From Haloglomus litoreum (GTDB lineage Archaea > Halobacteriota > Halobacteria > Halobacteriales > Haloarculaceae), in contig NZ_CP119988.1 in NCBI RefSeq assembly GCF_029338515.1, positions 2,666,001 to 2,730,000 on the forward strand: a stretch of 64,000 bases of DNA, written 5' to 3'. Shown one piece after another: positions 1 to 9,945 of the stretch; positions within the stretch are counted from its first letter, which is position 1, and each line of letters opens with the position of its first letter. The notes beneath the pieces were generated by a model. That model was not told the origin of the DNA and did not search any database. It saw only the letters and a program-made list of their open reading frames with translations. The position numbers and the translations under genes were made by a program.

Positions 1-89
1 CCCGGACTGACGGCGGACGCCAGGCCGACGCAGGGAGCCCGGGCCCGGTGGCCAGAAGCGCTATACGCTGCAGGGGTCGACTGGGGGGC

Positions 90-1892
90 ATGCGAAGGCT
101 GCCGGCCGTCGTCCTCGCGTGTTGCATCCTCCTCGCGACGGGCGGCGCTCCGGCGGCAGCGACAGTCTCGAACGCGTCCGACGTGGCCACAGGTGGTGCA
201 GCGGCCACCGGCAACGCGGCTGCCGCGAGCCGGCCCGCCGACGGGACCGTACGCCACATCATCCGGCTGGCCGACCCCGGGTCCGTCGAGGTCGAACTCG
301 GCGTGGGCGTCACGGAGCCGACCACCGAGTTCCGGGTCACGCTCCCCGCCGATGCCGAGGTGACCGCCACGGACGGGTTCGACCGGGTCGATACGAGTAC
401 CTACGAGTGGGACGGCCGGACCGACGGGCCCACGGTGACCTACCGGGCGCCGGTCAACCGGACGGTCGGCGACAGCATCCGGTTCGCCGCCACCGATGGC
501 TGGGCGCTGGTCGACATGACGGACCTCGACGTCGCCTTCTCCTGGCGGAGCCTCGGCCCGACGAGCTACGACCGACGGTTCGCCGTCCCGGACGGCTACG
601 GGGGCCGCTCGATGGCCTACCTCGGGGAGTACCGACTGGCGAACGCCTCGGCCGCCGGCCAGCAGTTCACCGTCGTCCACCCGACAGTCGTCTCGACGAA
701 CGCGAGCGCGGCGGCGTACGCGGAGACGCTGGCAGGGGTCGCCGACGACATCAGGGTCGGGGCTCGCGACCCGACAGTCACGGCGTTCATCGCGCCGCCG
801 CCCATCGGCGCCGACGGCGGCGAGGGCGGTGTCGGCGGCCTGGCGACGAGCGCGGACATGTGGGTCGCCGCGGACGCGGCCACGATGGCTGGACCGGACG
901 GGACGCGAGTGAGCGAGCCCATCTTCGTCCACGAGTACGTCCACACGCGGCAGAACTACAGCCTCGCGGCCGACATGGCCTGGTTCACGGAGTCGAGCGC
1001 GTTCTACTACATGACGGTGACACCCCACCAGCGCGGCACCATCACGGAGCGCCGCTTCGACCGCCGATTCCGGGTGGCCGACCGCTCCCGGGACGCCACC
1101 CTCACGGGGACGACGGCAGCGCAGTACCGCGCGTGGGCCACGAAGGGGCCCCGGACCCTGGCCGCACTCGACCGGCGCATCCGCACCGCGACGAACGGCT
1201 CGCGCAGCCTGCAGGACGTCTTCCGGCGGGTGAACGAACACGAGGGGAACGTCACGTACGCGGAGTTCCGGTCGATGGTCGCCGCGACCGCGGTCGAGCC
1301 CCAGGACGAGTGGCTCGACCGCCACGTCGACGGTCCGGCGCTCGCACCCAGGCCCGACCCGGACGCCTACCCCGGTCCGGGTGTGACCGTCGACCCGGGC
1401 GCCGCGGAGTGGCGTCGGGGCGACGAGTGGGTCTCGCTCTCCGAGACGCCGCTCCCAGCGGGCATCCCGCTGGAGGTTCGACATCCCGAGGCCGGCGTCG
1501 TCGTCCGACCGGCGGACGCGACGGCGGCCGTGAACGTCACCGGCGGTGACCCGGCCACCGTGCGGTTGCCCGCCGGGGAGGCCGGCCTGCGCGTCGAGAC
1601 GTTCTACGGCCGGCAGCCGACGGTCCTCACCGTCACGACGAGCGAGGACGTGGACGGCGACGGTGTCACTAATGCCGCGGAACTGGAGCAGGGGAGCGAC
1701 CCGTACGACGCGAGCAGTTCGACGGCGACGCCGGAACCGGGGCCGCTCGACGGGGGCGGAGACGGGGACGGGGCCGGGACCGACGAGGGGCCCGCCCTCG
1801 GTGACGGCCCCGGGTTCGGGCTCACCACCGCGCTGGCTGCGGGGGCCGCCCTCCTGACCTGGCTCGTCGGCCGCTCACGATGGCGAGACTGA
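90..1892 (+). CDS. Secreted gluzincin-like metalloprotease with PGF-CTERM-type anchor
   Basis: A 600-residue exported protein. The start at 90 is preferred over an in-frame ATG at 48 because it places a compact Arg-Arg plus hydrophobic signal peptide at the N-terminus. A zinc-peptidase motif HEYVH (H281, E282, H285) is followed by a WFTE segment (E301), arranged like the HExxH...E of gluzincins (M1/M61) but with a shorter spacer of 15 residues. The C-terminal part has an Asp-rich calcium-binding type repeat (DVDGDGVTNAAELEQGSDP), an acidic Gly-rich linker, then GPGFG, a hydrophobic segment and a basic tail, as in substrates of archaeosortase A. The inferred role is a surface-anchored protease or peptidase-like protein. 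The substrate is unknown, and catalytic activity is not certain because of the spacing. Confidence 0.75.
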   Translation: MRRLPAVVLACCILLATGGAPAAATVSNASDVATGGAAATGNAAAASRPADGTVRHIIRLADPGSVEVELGVGVTEPTTEFRVTLPADAEVTATDGFDRVDTSTYEWDGRTDGPTVTYRAPVNRTVGDSIRFAATDGWALVDMTDLDVAFSWRSLGPTSYDRRFAVPDGYGGRSMAYLGEYRLANASAAGQQFTVVHPTVVSTNASAAAYAETLAGVADDIRVGARDPTVTAFIAPPPIGADGGEGGVGGLATSADMWVAADAATMAGPDGTRVSEPIFVHEYVHTRQNYSLAADMAWFTESSAFYYMTVTPHQRGTITERRFDRRFRVADRSRDATLTGTTAAQYRAWATKGPRTLAALDRRIRTATNGSRSLQDVFRRVNEHEGNVTYAEFRSMVAATAVEPQDEWLDRHVDGPALAPRPDPDAYPGPGVTVDPGAAEWRRGDEWVSLSETPLPAGIPLEVRHPEAGVVVRPADATAAVNVTGGDPATVRLPAGEAGLRVETFYGRQPTVLTVTTSEDVDGDGVTNAAELEQGSDPYDASSSTATPEPGPLDGGGDGDGAGTDEGPALGDGPGFGLTTALAAGAALLTWLVGRSRWRD

Positions 1893-1989
1893 CGAAATAA
1901 ATTCATATCGCAGAAATTCCCACTCTAATTTGCCATATAATTCAGAAATTTCTCCATTATAGAATATATCCCTCACGGGGTCGGCCCGG
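1893..1989. other. AT-rich spacer between convergent genes
   Basis: About 95 bases, strikingly AT-rich against the surrounding GC-rich DNA, with several A/T runs on both strands. It lies between two convergent stop codons and is probably a bidirectional termination zone, since archaeal termination favours T-rich tracts. No ORF or clear hairpin was seen. Confidence 0.4.
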
Positions 1990-2997
1990 TCAGTCCAGCA
2001 GGCGGAACGCGAGCAGCGCCGGCACCGCGAAGCCGAAGGCGTTGAGCGCGCCGTGCCAGCGGATCATCGTGCCGATGCCGACCAGCGCCTCGGCCGGCCG
2101 GAACGCCGAGTAGCCGTAGGCCAGCGCGAGCGCCATGGAGGCGAACAGCGTACAGCAGGCGACCGCGAGCAGCACCCCGGGCAACCGGGGGAGTCGGGGA
2201 ATCGCTCGGCGGAGCGCGAGCCCCGCGAAGACCACGACGGCGACGGTGAACAGCGCCACGGCGACGACCTCCAGCAGCGGCGAGAACGTGATGCCGACCG
2301 CGATGAGCGCGATGTTGCCGACCAGCACCAGCAGCGCCGCGACCCCCACCCGACCCGCGACCCCCTCGAAGCCGTCGCCGTCGGCCAGCACGCGCGCCAG
2401 CAGCCCGACGGCCAGCGGGAGGACGAACCCGGCGTAGTGGTAGTGGACCGCCGTCAGCAGGACGATTATGGGCTCGAAGCGCAGGAAGACGCCGGCGCGG
2501 TGGAGGACCAGTGCGACGGCGCCGACCGGGACGTACAGGCACGCGGCGCTCACCGCGAGTTCGGGGAGCGAGATGGTGCCTGCATCCCGAAGGCGGACGA
2601 CGCCCACGACGGCGATGGCGCCGGTGACGGCGAGCCAGGGCAGGGCCAGCGCCACCGACGCTGCCGACCCGACCGGGAGCGCGAGCCCCGCCAGCGCCGC
2701 CAGCGCGGCCGGCAGGGACGCGACGGCGGCGGCCCGGGCGGCAGCCACGGCGATCCGCGAGTCCGGGACGCCGACGAGGCCGAGGCCCAGCGGGACGAGG
2801 ACCAGGACCGCCAGCGCGACGAACCGGTCGACCGGCGAGAGCGGGACGGCATCGGCCGTCGCCGCGACCAGCGCGGCCAGCCAGACCACGGCACCGGCGG
2901 CGGCGTTCAGGTCCGTCAGTCGGTAGCCGGCGAGCCGGAGCCGCTCGGTCTCTGGAGTGACCTGCCCCTCGGCCCGACCGTATCCGGGCGCACTCAC
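1990..2997 (-). CDS. YndJ-like polytopic membrane protein
   Basis: 335 residues, almost entirely hydrophobic with about ten predicted membrane segments after a short polar N-terminus. A central HYHYAGF segment (near residue 184) and a late RWHGALNAFGF segment (near 317) resemble the His-containing signatures I associate with the YndJ family, whose function is not established. Translation starts at GTG, and the start overlaps the upstream gene's stop by four bases (GTGA), so the two genes are very probably cotranscribed and translationally coupled. No catalytic domain is visible. Confidence 0.6.
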   Translation of the reverse strand: MSAPGYGRAEGQVTPETERLRLAGYRLTDLNAAAGAVVWLAALVAATADAVPLSPVDRFVALAVLVLVPLGLGLVGVPDSRIAVAAARAAAVASLPAALAALAGLALPVGSAASVALALPWLAVTGAIAVVGVVRLRDAGTISLPELAVSAACLYVPVGAVALVLHRAGVFLRFEPIIVLLTAVHYHYAGFVLPLAVGLLARVLADGDGFEGVAGRVGVAALLVLVGNIALIAVGITFSPLLEVVAVALFTVAVVVFAGLALRRAIPRLPRLPGVLLAVACCTLFASMALALAYGYSAFRPAEALVGIGTMIRWHGALNAFGFAVPALLAFRLLD

Positions 2998-3914
2998 CGC
3001 CCACCACCGCCGGTCGTCGCGGCCGGCCGTCGTGGTCCCGTCCCGTCGCCGGGTCGCTCCCGGAGGTAGTCGCCGAGTGTGCGGAGCGAGGTCTCCGCCC
3101 GGCCGAACGCGGTCACGTCGTTGTCGGCGACCGTGTTGTCGAGCGTCGTGGCCCGGTACTGGTCCAGCCCCACCGGAGCAGCGGGAATCCGGTCCAGCAG
3201 GGCAGCGCCGGCGCGTGCGACGGGCATCGGTACCGGGACCACGAGCGGGTCGTCGGCGACCATCGCGAGGACGGCCGCGAGCGTGAGCCGTTCCGGGCCG
3301 CCGAGCCGGTACGTCGCGCCGACGTGAGCCTCACCGGCCACACCCCCGGCGACCATCGGTGCCAGGTCGCCGACCCACATCGGCTGCAGGGGCGTCCGTC
3401 CGCCGCCGGGGAGCGGGACGACGCCGAACCGGGCCAGGCGTTCGAGGAACGGCAGGAAGGCACAGCCGTCGCCGAACACCACGGACGGGCGGTAGATGAC
3501 CCAGTCCAGCGAGGACTCGCGGACGGCCCGCTCGGCGCGGCGCTTCGCCCGGAAGTAGGCCGTCTCGACGCCGGCGTCGACGCCGAGGCCGGAGAGCTGG
3601 ACGAAGCGGTCGACACCGGCGGCCTCGCTCGCCCGGAGCAGGTGCCGCGTGCCGCCGAGGTGGACCGACTCGTGGCTCGCACGCGGCTTGACGTGCGAGG
3701 GGAGCGCCACCAGGTTGACGACGGCGTCGTGGCCGGCGACCAGCCCCCGGAGGTCGTCGTCGGTCACGTCGGCGCGGGCCCGGCGGACACCGTCGGGGAG
3801 CGAGACGGCGTCCGGCGAGCGCGAGGCGGCCGTCACCCGGTGGCCGCGGTCGTCCAGCACACGGCAGACCGACCGGCCGAGGAAGCCGGTTCCGCCGGGG
3901 ACGAGGACATCCAT
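2994..3914 (-). CDS. NAD(P)-binding epimerase-like protein (NDUFA9/NmrA type)
   Basis: 306 residues of an extended short-chain dehydrogenase fold. The N-terminal Rossmann motif is GGTGFLGR (residues 7-14), and a [10 protein letters not shown] stretch supplies the YxxxK-like pair. This is the architecture of complex I NDUFA9-like and NmrA-like proteins, many of which act as NAD(P)-sensing or quinone-associated proteins, so an enzymatic reaction cannot be assigned. The longer reading frame begins at 4055, but the fold starts precisely at MDVLVPGG (3914), which I take as the start. An inverted repeat (GGGCGGG 3926-3932 / CCCGCCC 3946-3952) sits upstream around an AT-rich TATA-like stretch. The gene is divergent from the DUF63 gene and coupled to the YndJ-like gene. 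Confidence 0.75.
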   Translation of the reverse strand: MDVLVPGGTGFLGRSVCRVLDDRGHRVTAASRSPDAVSLPDGVRRARADVTDDDLRGLVAGHDAVVNLVALPSHVKPRASHESVHLGGTRHLLRASEAAGVDRFVQLSGLGVDAGVETAYFRAKRRAERAVRESSLDWVIYRPSVVFGDGCAFLPFLERLARFGVVPLPGGGRTPLQPMWVGDLAPMVAGGVAGEAHVGATYRLGGPERLTLAAVLAMVADDPLVVPVPMPVARAGAALLDRIPAAPVGLDQYRATTLDNTVADNDVTAFGRAETSLRTLGDYLRERPGDGTGPRRPAATTGGGGR

Positions 3915-4029
3915 ACGCGTGCCGCGGGCGGGGTCGGGGAAAATACCCGCCCAAGGCACCATGGGAGTCGGTGCGTCGTCCGGGCACAGGTCCGGAACCC
4001 TCAAACATCGGGGGCGCCGGACTCCGGAC

Positions 4030-5205
4030 ATGGCCGCGACCGAGCGGTTCGACATCGATATCAGCCCGGAGCGGGCGTGGCTCGCGACGCTCGCGGCGGC
4101 GGTCGTCGCGTTCGCCGCGGGCGCCGTCGCCCTTCCCCGCCTCGTCTGGGACCGCTTCCTCTGGCACTACTTCTGGGGCCCCGTCTTCGCCGACGCGCAG
4201 GGGGCCCGCTGTGCCGTGATGACCGACGCCGGACCGGAACTCGTCTTCCAGGAGAGCGCGTGTGACGCCGCTCGCGCCGCGGGCGACATCGTCGCGGAGC
4301 CGGGCTACACGCTCGTCTCGGAGGCCGGCTACGCCATCACGCTCATCTTCTTCCTCATCGGGGTCCTCTACCTGCTGCGCTACCTCGAGGTCGGCGAGCG
4401 GCTGGACCTGTTCTTCGCGCTGACCCCGTTCATGTTCTTCGGCGGCGCGCTCCGGGTCGTCGAGGACGCCAACAACGCCGCGCTGGAGGCGGGCATCGAG
4501 ACGTTCCTCTCGTACCCGCTGAACACGCTCATCATCAGCCCGATCATCTACTTCACCGTCTTCGCGGTGACGCTCGCGGCGCTCGTCGTGGGGGTCGTGC
4601 TGGACCGGCGCGGGACCGTCGAACGCTACCACCGGTTCGTCTTCGCCGTCGGAACGGTGGCACTGCTGGTCACTGCGGGCTTCCTGTTCTGGTTCGTCCC
4701 GACACAGGTCGCCCCCTCCCCCCGAACCCCCGGCGTCGGGGTCTACCCGCTGATGACGCTGGTGACGCTCGGGCTCTCGGTGGTCCTCTCGCTCGCCATC
4801 TACCTGGGAGCCGAGCGCTACGCACCCGTGGTCAACGAGGGGACCGGCCTCGCGGGACTCGTCGTCATCTTCGGCCACGCGGTCGACGGCGTGGCGAACG
4901 TCCTCTCGGCGGACTGGCTCGACTACATCGGCGTCCCCGTCGAGTACGGCTCGAAACACCCCATCAACCGCATCATCGTCGACGTCACGCAGGGGGTCCA
5001 GCCCGACTGGCTCTCGGCCGCCATCGGGACCTCGTGGCCGTTCCTCGTCGTCAAGCTCGTCGCCGCGACCGCCGTCGTCTACGTCTTCGATCGGCGCATC
5101 TTCGAGGAGAGCCCCCGGTACGCCGTCCTCCTGCTCGTGGCCATCCTCGCGGTCGGGCTGGGGCCGGGGAGCCGGGATATGCTGCGCGCGACGTTCGGTA
5201 TCTGA
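4030..5205 (+). CDS. DUF63 family integral membrane protein
   Basis: 391 residues with roughly eight to nine hydrophobic segments. Within them, a [12 protein letters not shown] stretch and a downstream [14 protein letters not shown] stretch (about residues 278-318) match the conserved polar-in-membrane features of the archaeal DUF63 family, whose function is unknown. The ATG at 4030 is chosen because the upstream extension is a shadow of the opposite-strand gene. It is transcribed divergently from the epimerase-like gene and convergently with the YcaO gene. Confidence 0.7.
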   Translation: MAATERFDIDISPERAWLATLAAAVVAFAAGAVALPRLVWDRFLWHYFWGPVFADAQGARCAVMTDAGPELVFQESACDAARAAGDIVAEPGYTLVSEAGYAITLIFFLIGVLYLLRYLEVGERLDLFFALTPFMFFGGALRVVEDANNAALEAGIETFLSYPLNTLIISPIIYFTVFAVTLAALVVGVVLDRRGTVERYHRFVFAVGTVALLVTAGFLFWFVPTQVAPSPRTPGVGVYPLMTLVTLGLSVVLSLAIYLGAERYAPVVNEGTGLAGLVVIFGHAVDGVANVLSADWLDYIGVPVEYGSKHPINRIIVDVTQGVQPDWLSAAIGTSWPFLVVKLVAATAVVYVFDRRIFEESPRYAVLLLVAILAVGLGPGSRDMLRATFGI

Positions 5206-5243
5206 AGGCTCGGTCCGTCTCGCCGCCCGGCAGCCTGCCCCGC

Positions 5244-7067
5244 TCAGGGGAACGGGTGGTGTGCCCGGTCGAGACGTGACTCGCAGCCGAACGTCCCGGG
5301 CACCTCGCGGGCCCGCTCGCCGAAGTAGGGCGTCCCTGTGAACAGTGGCTGGGCCCCCGGAACCAGCACCCGGACCGCCTCGAAGCCGAGCGTCTCGACG
5401 TCACGCGTCGTCAGGCGGGCGGCGTACGCGTCGAGGCCGACCTCGTCGAGTGCATCGAGCAGTGCGTCCAGCCCCGCGGCACCCGTCGGCGGGTCCGCCG
5501 GGCCGACCGAGCCCAGCGGGACGGTCGTCTCGGGGTCGCAGAACGCCTGCACGTCGCGCGGGAGGTCAGCCGCCCGGGCGACGGTGGGTTGCTGCTCGGC
5601 GGCGCCCTGCCGGCCCATGCCGCGGAGCTCCATCCAGTTCTGCAGCGCCTCGGCTAGCGCGTCGCGCGCGGCCACGGCCGGGTCCAGGTCGGCCGACATC
5701 CCCGCTGCGAACGATGGCCAGTCGCCACTATCGCCGCCCGGGCCCCCGTCACGCTGGACCGCACAGGCGACGACCGGAACGTCGACGTCCTGCGTGAGCA
5801 GGAGCGCCGTCGTCTCCAGCCCCTCCGAGCGGGCCCGCCGCCGCAGCGTGTCGAAGGTCGCGAGCGGGCCGTCCTCGCCGGCGCGTGCCAGCGCGTCCGG
5901 CTGCACGGAGAGCCCCATCGGCTCGTAGGTGGAGTACCACGCCAGCATCGCCGCGTCGCGCTCGATGGTCTCGGAGAGCCCCGAGAGCAGCGCGTCGACG
6001 CCGCTCCCGAAGCCCAGGCCTGTCGTGATGGCCGGGCGGTGGTGGGCACCCCTCGGCGGCGGGAAGACGACGAACTCGGCCGGGAGCCAGGCGCGCTCGC
6101 GGGTCGCCAGGTCCTCGCCCGCGACCCAGGAGATGGGTTCGCTCGGATCGGGCGCGTGCCACCCGCCGTCGGCGTCCTCGCCGTCGGTCACCGGGCGGAC
6201 GAACGCCGAGGGCGGGACCGCACCCTGGACCCCGGCGGCCGGCGCGCGCTCGAAGTCGGCCGTGCGGTAGACGGCGGCGGTGTAGCGTTCGAGTCCCTCG
6301 CCCAGCGCCTTCCCGAGCGCGCCGTTCCAGTCGGCCGCGACGCCGGCCGCGAGCCCGCCGGTCGTCCCGTCGCTGAACCCGCTCGTCCCCGCGAGTTCCG
6401 ACAGGTAGTACGGCGCCGGGAACGACTCGGCCTCGCTGATCTCGGCCACGGGCCCGAGCCGGCGGTCGACCGCGCGCTCCAGCCGGTCGACCGACTCGTC
6501 GAGCGAGCGGTCGACGGCGGTGCGGTCGAGGGCCGGACCGGGCGCGTCACGCTCGCAGGCACAGCCCGGTACCGGGAGCAACTGGCGCTCGGCATGAGGG
6601 ACCTCGACGACGCTGCCCAGCGTGGCCGTCTCGCGGCCGGCGACGAGGTCCGCGGCCGCCCGGCCCGCGAGTGCACCGGCGAACCGGGCCGTGGTCGGGG
6701 GCACCGACGCGGTGCCGTCGGCGATTCGTCCCGCCGCCTCCTCCCCGAGCCCCGCCGCCACGCGCGTCCGGAGACAGTCGAAGCAGGCCGTCCCGGCGCC
6801 GAACCCGCCGACCGCGGCATCCACGCCCTGGATCTCGTGCCCGCCGACACCCCTGAGTTCGACCGCCAGCCACGGCGTCCCGGCCTCGCGTGCGGTGCCC
6901 GTCGCCGTCTCGAAGGCCTCTGCCCCCACCGGCGCCACGACGACGCCGAGGTCGCCGCCGTCGAGTTCGCTCGGCGCCGTCCGGTCGACCGTGGCGTCCG
7001 TGTCGGCGAGCGCCGCCGCGACGGCCTCGGTGGCGGGCCCCTCGCCCGCGAGTCGGACCTCGCTCAC
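5244..7067 (-). CDS. YcaO-domain protein with N-terminal zinc-binding E1-like region
   Basis: 607 residues. The GTG at 7067 is chosen; the extra 53 upstream codons are low-complexity shadow. Residues 1-175 look like a reduced E1/ThiF-like or cyclodehydratase C-type domain with a probable zinc site C95, C98, C169 and C171. The rest is a YcaO domain with ATP-binding signatures (GKALGEGLERY, LSETIERD, LAEALQNW) and a proline-containing C-terminus (HHPFP). Known YcaO enzymes use ATP to activate a backbone amide, forming azolines, thioamides or amidines, or act with RimO-type partners. No dehydrogenase, TfuA gene or evident precursor peptide lies nearby, so the substrate is unknown. It may modify a cellular protein rather than make a peptide product. 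Confidence 0.8.
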   Translation of the reverse strand: MSEVRLAGEGPATEAVAAALADTDATVDRTAPSELDGGDLGVVVAPVGAEAFETATGTAREAGTPWLAVELRGVGGHEIQGVDAAVGGFGAGTACFDCLRTRVAAGLGEEAAGRIADGTASVPPTTARFAGALAGRAAADLVAGRETATLGSVVEVPHAERQLLPVPGCACERDAPGPALDRTAVDRSLDESVDRLERAVDRRLGPVAEISEAESFPAPYYLSELAGTSGFSDGTTGGLAAGVAADWNGALGKALGEGLERYTAAVYRTADFERAPAAGVQGAVPPSAFVRPVTDGEDADGGWHAPDPSEPISWVAGEDLATRERAWLPAEFVVFPPPRGAHHRPAITTGLGFGSGVDALLSGLSETIERDAAMLAWYSTYEPMGLSVQPDALARAGEDGPLATFDTLRRRARSEGLETTALLLTQDVDVPVVACAVQRDGGPGGDSGDWPSFAAGMSADLDPAVAARDALAEALQNWMELRGMGRQGAAEQQPTVARAADLPRDVQAFCDPETTVPLGSVGPADPPTGAAGLDALLDALDEVGLDAYAARLTTRDVETLGFEAVRVLVPGAQPLFTGTPYFGERAREVPGTFGCESRLDRAHHPFP

Positions 7068-7224
7068 GGCTCGGCCCCCGGTCGCCGTCGCGGCACACCA
7101 GTCTCGTACATGGCACAGGTCGCGGCCGGACGGGACGTGTCGTTTGTGGTCGCGGGCGTGCCGGGGGGCACCGACCACGCTCCGGCTTCGAAAACGGTAT
7201 GAGCGAACCCGTGAACACTCGACC

Positions 7225-7518
7225 ATGAGCGACGAGGACGAGGAGACCGAGGAGGAGCCCGCCGTCGAGCTCGGCGAGGGTGCCGACGTCGAGGGCGCGC
7301 CGCTCGCACGGGTGACCCACCGACTCCACTACGGCATCGAGCACAGCGAGGTCGTCCGCCGAGAGGGGGACACCGTCATCCGGACCCCCGACGGTCCCCG
7401 CGAACTCGGCGACGTGCTCGCGGAGACCGACGAGACCTACTTCGACACCCGCAACGCGCTCGAGAGCGCCGTCGAGTCCGTTGTCGGAACGGGCCCGGTC
7501 CCGACCGCCGAGGACTGA
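7225..7518 (+). CDS. Small acidic haloarchaeal protein (DUF5789-like)
   Basis: 97 residues, soluble and highly acidic, with an Asp/Glu-only N-terminal stretch followed by a compact domain containing the segment DTVIRTPDGPRELGDVL. I recognise this pattern from a short haloarchaeal family (DUF5789 from memory, not verified). Function is unknown. It starts at 7225, divergent from the YcaO gene with about 155 bases between starts. The close divergent arrangement raises but does not establish a link to YcaO. Confidence 0.6.
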   Translation: MSDEDEETEEEPAVELGEGADVEGAPLARVTHRLHYGIEHSEVVRREGDTVIRTPDGPRELGDVLAETDETYFDTRNALESAVESVVGTGPVPTAED

Positions 7519-7582
7519 CACCACGGGAGCCGGAAATCCAACCCCGGCGGCCCGATGGCCGCCATTCCGGCGACCACTCCCC

Positions 7583-9805
7583 CTACTCTCCGACCGGGAC
7601 CGTCGTCTCGACCCTGGCGTCCCGCGACGACCGTCCGACCGCCAGGTCGTGCGTTCCGGCGTCGAGCCGCCACGACCCGGCCGCCGTCTCGTAGTAACCG
7701 AACGCCCGCTCGTCGAGCGACAGCGTCACCTCGCGCGCTTCGCCCGCATCGAGACGGACGGCCGCGAACCCGGCGAGTTCCCGCGGCGGGCGGGGGACGG
7801 GACTCGAACGCGGGCTCGCATAGGCCTGCACGACCTCGCGGCCGGCGCGGTCGCCCGTGTTCTCGACGGTCACCGTCACCTGACCGTCCGGCGTGTCGAC
7901 CGTCCCGTCGATTCCATCGTACGCGAACTCGGCGTAACTCAGCCCGTGCCCGAACGGGAACAGGGGTGCGACCCCGCGCTCGTCGAAGCTCCGATAGCCG
8001 ACGAAGACGCCCTCGGTGTACCGGGATTCGAGGTGGCCCCTCGCGCCGACGACACCGGGGTACTGGGCACGTGCGTTCGCGGGGTAGTCCCCGGCGGCGC
8101 GGCCGAAGGTAACCGGGAGCCGACCGCCAGGGTCGGCGTCGCCGTACAGGACCCGCGCGAGCGCCCGGCCGGCCTCCTGCCCGGGGTACCAGGCCTCGAC
8201 GACCGCGTCGACGGCCTCCAGCCACGGCATCTCGACGGGGCCACCCGTCTGGAGCACCACCACGGTGCGGTCGGCCGCGGCCGCGACGGCGGCGACGAGA
8301 CGGTCCTGCTCGCCGGGGAGCGAGAGGTCACGGTCACGGCCCTCGGTGGCGCCGTCCTGTACCACGACGACGGCCACGTCCGCGCGCTCGGCAGTCGCGA
8401 CCGCCCCCTCGGCGGTCGGCTCCGTGCCGCCCCGTCGGAAGCGCCCGAGGTCGATGTCCACGTCGGTCATCGAGGGGCTCCGGACCGGTGGCAGTCCGCG
8501 CGCCTCCAGGACCCGCCCCTCGCTCCGGTCGCGGAGTCCCGCCAGCGGGCTCACCGTCTCCGTCGGCGTCACCTCGGAACTCCCGCCGCCGCCGGTCTTG
8601 GCCTCGTGGACGTTCGGCCCGACCAGCGCGACCGTGGCGTCGTCGGCCAGGGGGAGCACGGGGTCGCCGTCCGGGGCGTCGTTCTTCAGGAGGACCGTCC
8701 CGCGTGTCGCGGCCTCGGCGGCGAGGTCGCGGTGGGCGTCGTAGTCGGCCTCGACGGTCGGGCGGTCGCCATCGAGCGCCCCGACGCGCTCGTGGAGGCG
8801 GAGGACCCGACGGACCATCTCGTCCAGCCGGTCCGCCGGGAGGTCGCCCCGCGCGAGAGCGTCCGGCAGCGAGTCGGCGAACAGCGACGGAACCGGGTCG
8901 GGCATCCCGTGCGGCGTCGCGTGGCGGTTCATGACCCACGCGGCCCAGTCCGCCGGCCCCGGGAGCGGGAGGGCGTCCGGCCAGTGGTCGCGCAGTCGGG
9001 CCAGCCGCTCGCCCCGCGAGTCCGCCATGGCCACGAGGTCGACCGCGTCGACCCCGGGCATCTCGAGGTCCAGCCCCGCGCGGGCCGCCGCGAGGCCGTC
9101 GTGGACGCCCCACCAGTCGGACATCACCGGGCCGTCGAAGCCGAGTTCTCCCTTCAGTACCTCCGTCAGCAGGCGCCCGTGCTGGCAGGCGTAGGTCCCG
9201 TTCACGCGGTTGTAGGCGGCCATCACGCTGGCCACGTCGGCGTCGACGGCGGCCTCGAACGCGGGCAGGTACAGCTCCCGGAGCGCCCGTTCATCGACCA
9301 GCGCGTCGACGGTCGTCCGCTCGTGCTCCTGGTTGTTGGCGACGTAGTGCTTGACCGTCGCGGCGACCCCCGCCGACTGGATGCCCTCGACCGCCGCGGC
9401 CGTGTGCCGGGCCGTGTGGACCGGGTCCTCGCCGTAGTACTCGAAGGTGCGCCCGCACTGCGGGACTCGGACGAGGTTGCAGCCCGGGCCCAGGAGGACG
9501 TCGATGCCTCGGTCACGCGTCTCCCGGCCCATCGCACGGCCGACCCGTCGCACGAGGTCGGGGTCGAAGGCGGCACCGACCGCGACGGCCCCCGGGAACG
9601 CCGTCGCCGGGGCGCCCCGGACCCCGACGGGGCCGTCCACCAGTGTCAGTTCGCCGATGTCGTGCTCGGGGACCGGCGGGAGGTAGCCCGAGGTCCCTTC
9701 GGGGACGGTCCCGCTCTCCGCGGCGGCGCCGCGCACCAGGGACAGTTTCTCGCTCCGTGTGAGGCCCTCCACGAGCGCATCGAGATGTCCTGTGTCCTCG
9801 GCCAT
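7583..9805 (-). CDS. Glycoside hydrolase family 3 (beta-glucosidase-like)
   Basis: 740 residues. The N-terminal TIM barrel carries LLGPGCNLVR, KHY (152-154) with ANNQEHER, and the catalytic nucleophile Asp230 in VMSDWWGVHD. The second alpha/beta sandwich domain follows (LKNDAPDGDPVLPL..., VALVGPN), and a fibronectin-III-like C-terminal domain (VTVTVENTGDRAGREVVQAY) completes the usual bacterial/archaeal GH3 layout at normal length. No signal peptide is visible, so it probably acts in the cytoplasm on imported oligosaccharides, hydrolysing beta-glucosides or beta-xylosides; the exact specificity cannot be read from sequence. No transporter or regulator adjoins it. It is divergent from the DUF302 gene. 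Confidence 0.9.
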   Translation of the reverse strand: MAEDTGHLDALVEGLTRSEKLSLVRGAAAESGTVPEGTSGYLPPVPEHDIGELTLVDGPVGVRGAPATAFPGAVAVGAAFDPDLVRRVGRAMGRETRDRGIDVLLGPGCNLVRVPQCGRTFEYYGEDPVHTARHTAAAVEGIQSAGVAATVKHYVANNQEHERTTVDALVDERALRELYLPAFEAAVDADVASVMAAYNRVNGTYACQHGRLLTEVLKGELGFDGPVMSDWWGVHDGLAAARAGLDLEMPGVDAVDLVAMADSRGERLARLRDHWPDALPLPGPADWAAWVMNRHATPHGMPDPVPSLFADSLPDALARGDLPADRLDEMVRRVLRLHERVGALDGDRPTVEADYDAHRDLAAEAATRGTVLLKNDAPDGDPVLPLADDATVALVGPNVHEAKTGGGGSSEVTPTETVSPLAGLRDRSEGRVLEARGLPPVRSPSMTDVDIDLGRFRRGGTEPTAEGAVATAERADVAVVVVQDGATEGRDRDLSLPGEQDRLVAAVAAAADRTVVVLQTGGPVEMPWLEAVDAVVEAWYPGQEAGRALARVLYGDADPGGRLPVTFGRAAGDYPANARAQYPGVVGARGHLESRYTEGVFVGYRSFDERGVAPLFPFGHGLSYAEFAYDGIDGTVDTPDGQVTVTVENTGDRAGREVVQAYASPRSSPVPRPPRELAGFAAVRLDAGEAREVTLSLDERAFGYYETAAGSWRLDAGTHDLAVGRSSRDARVETTVPVGE

Positions 9806-9945
9806 AGGGTGTCACCGCACCCGCAGGTGTTGTATCCACTCCCGCAGTTCTGCGGCGCCGCGCCATCCCGACCGCTCGGTACAGCCTTGCACTCCGAGCA
9901 CATATCTGTCGGAACCGTTTTCCGGTCGCCGGCCCACGCTCCGGT

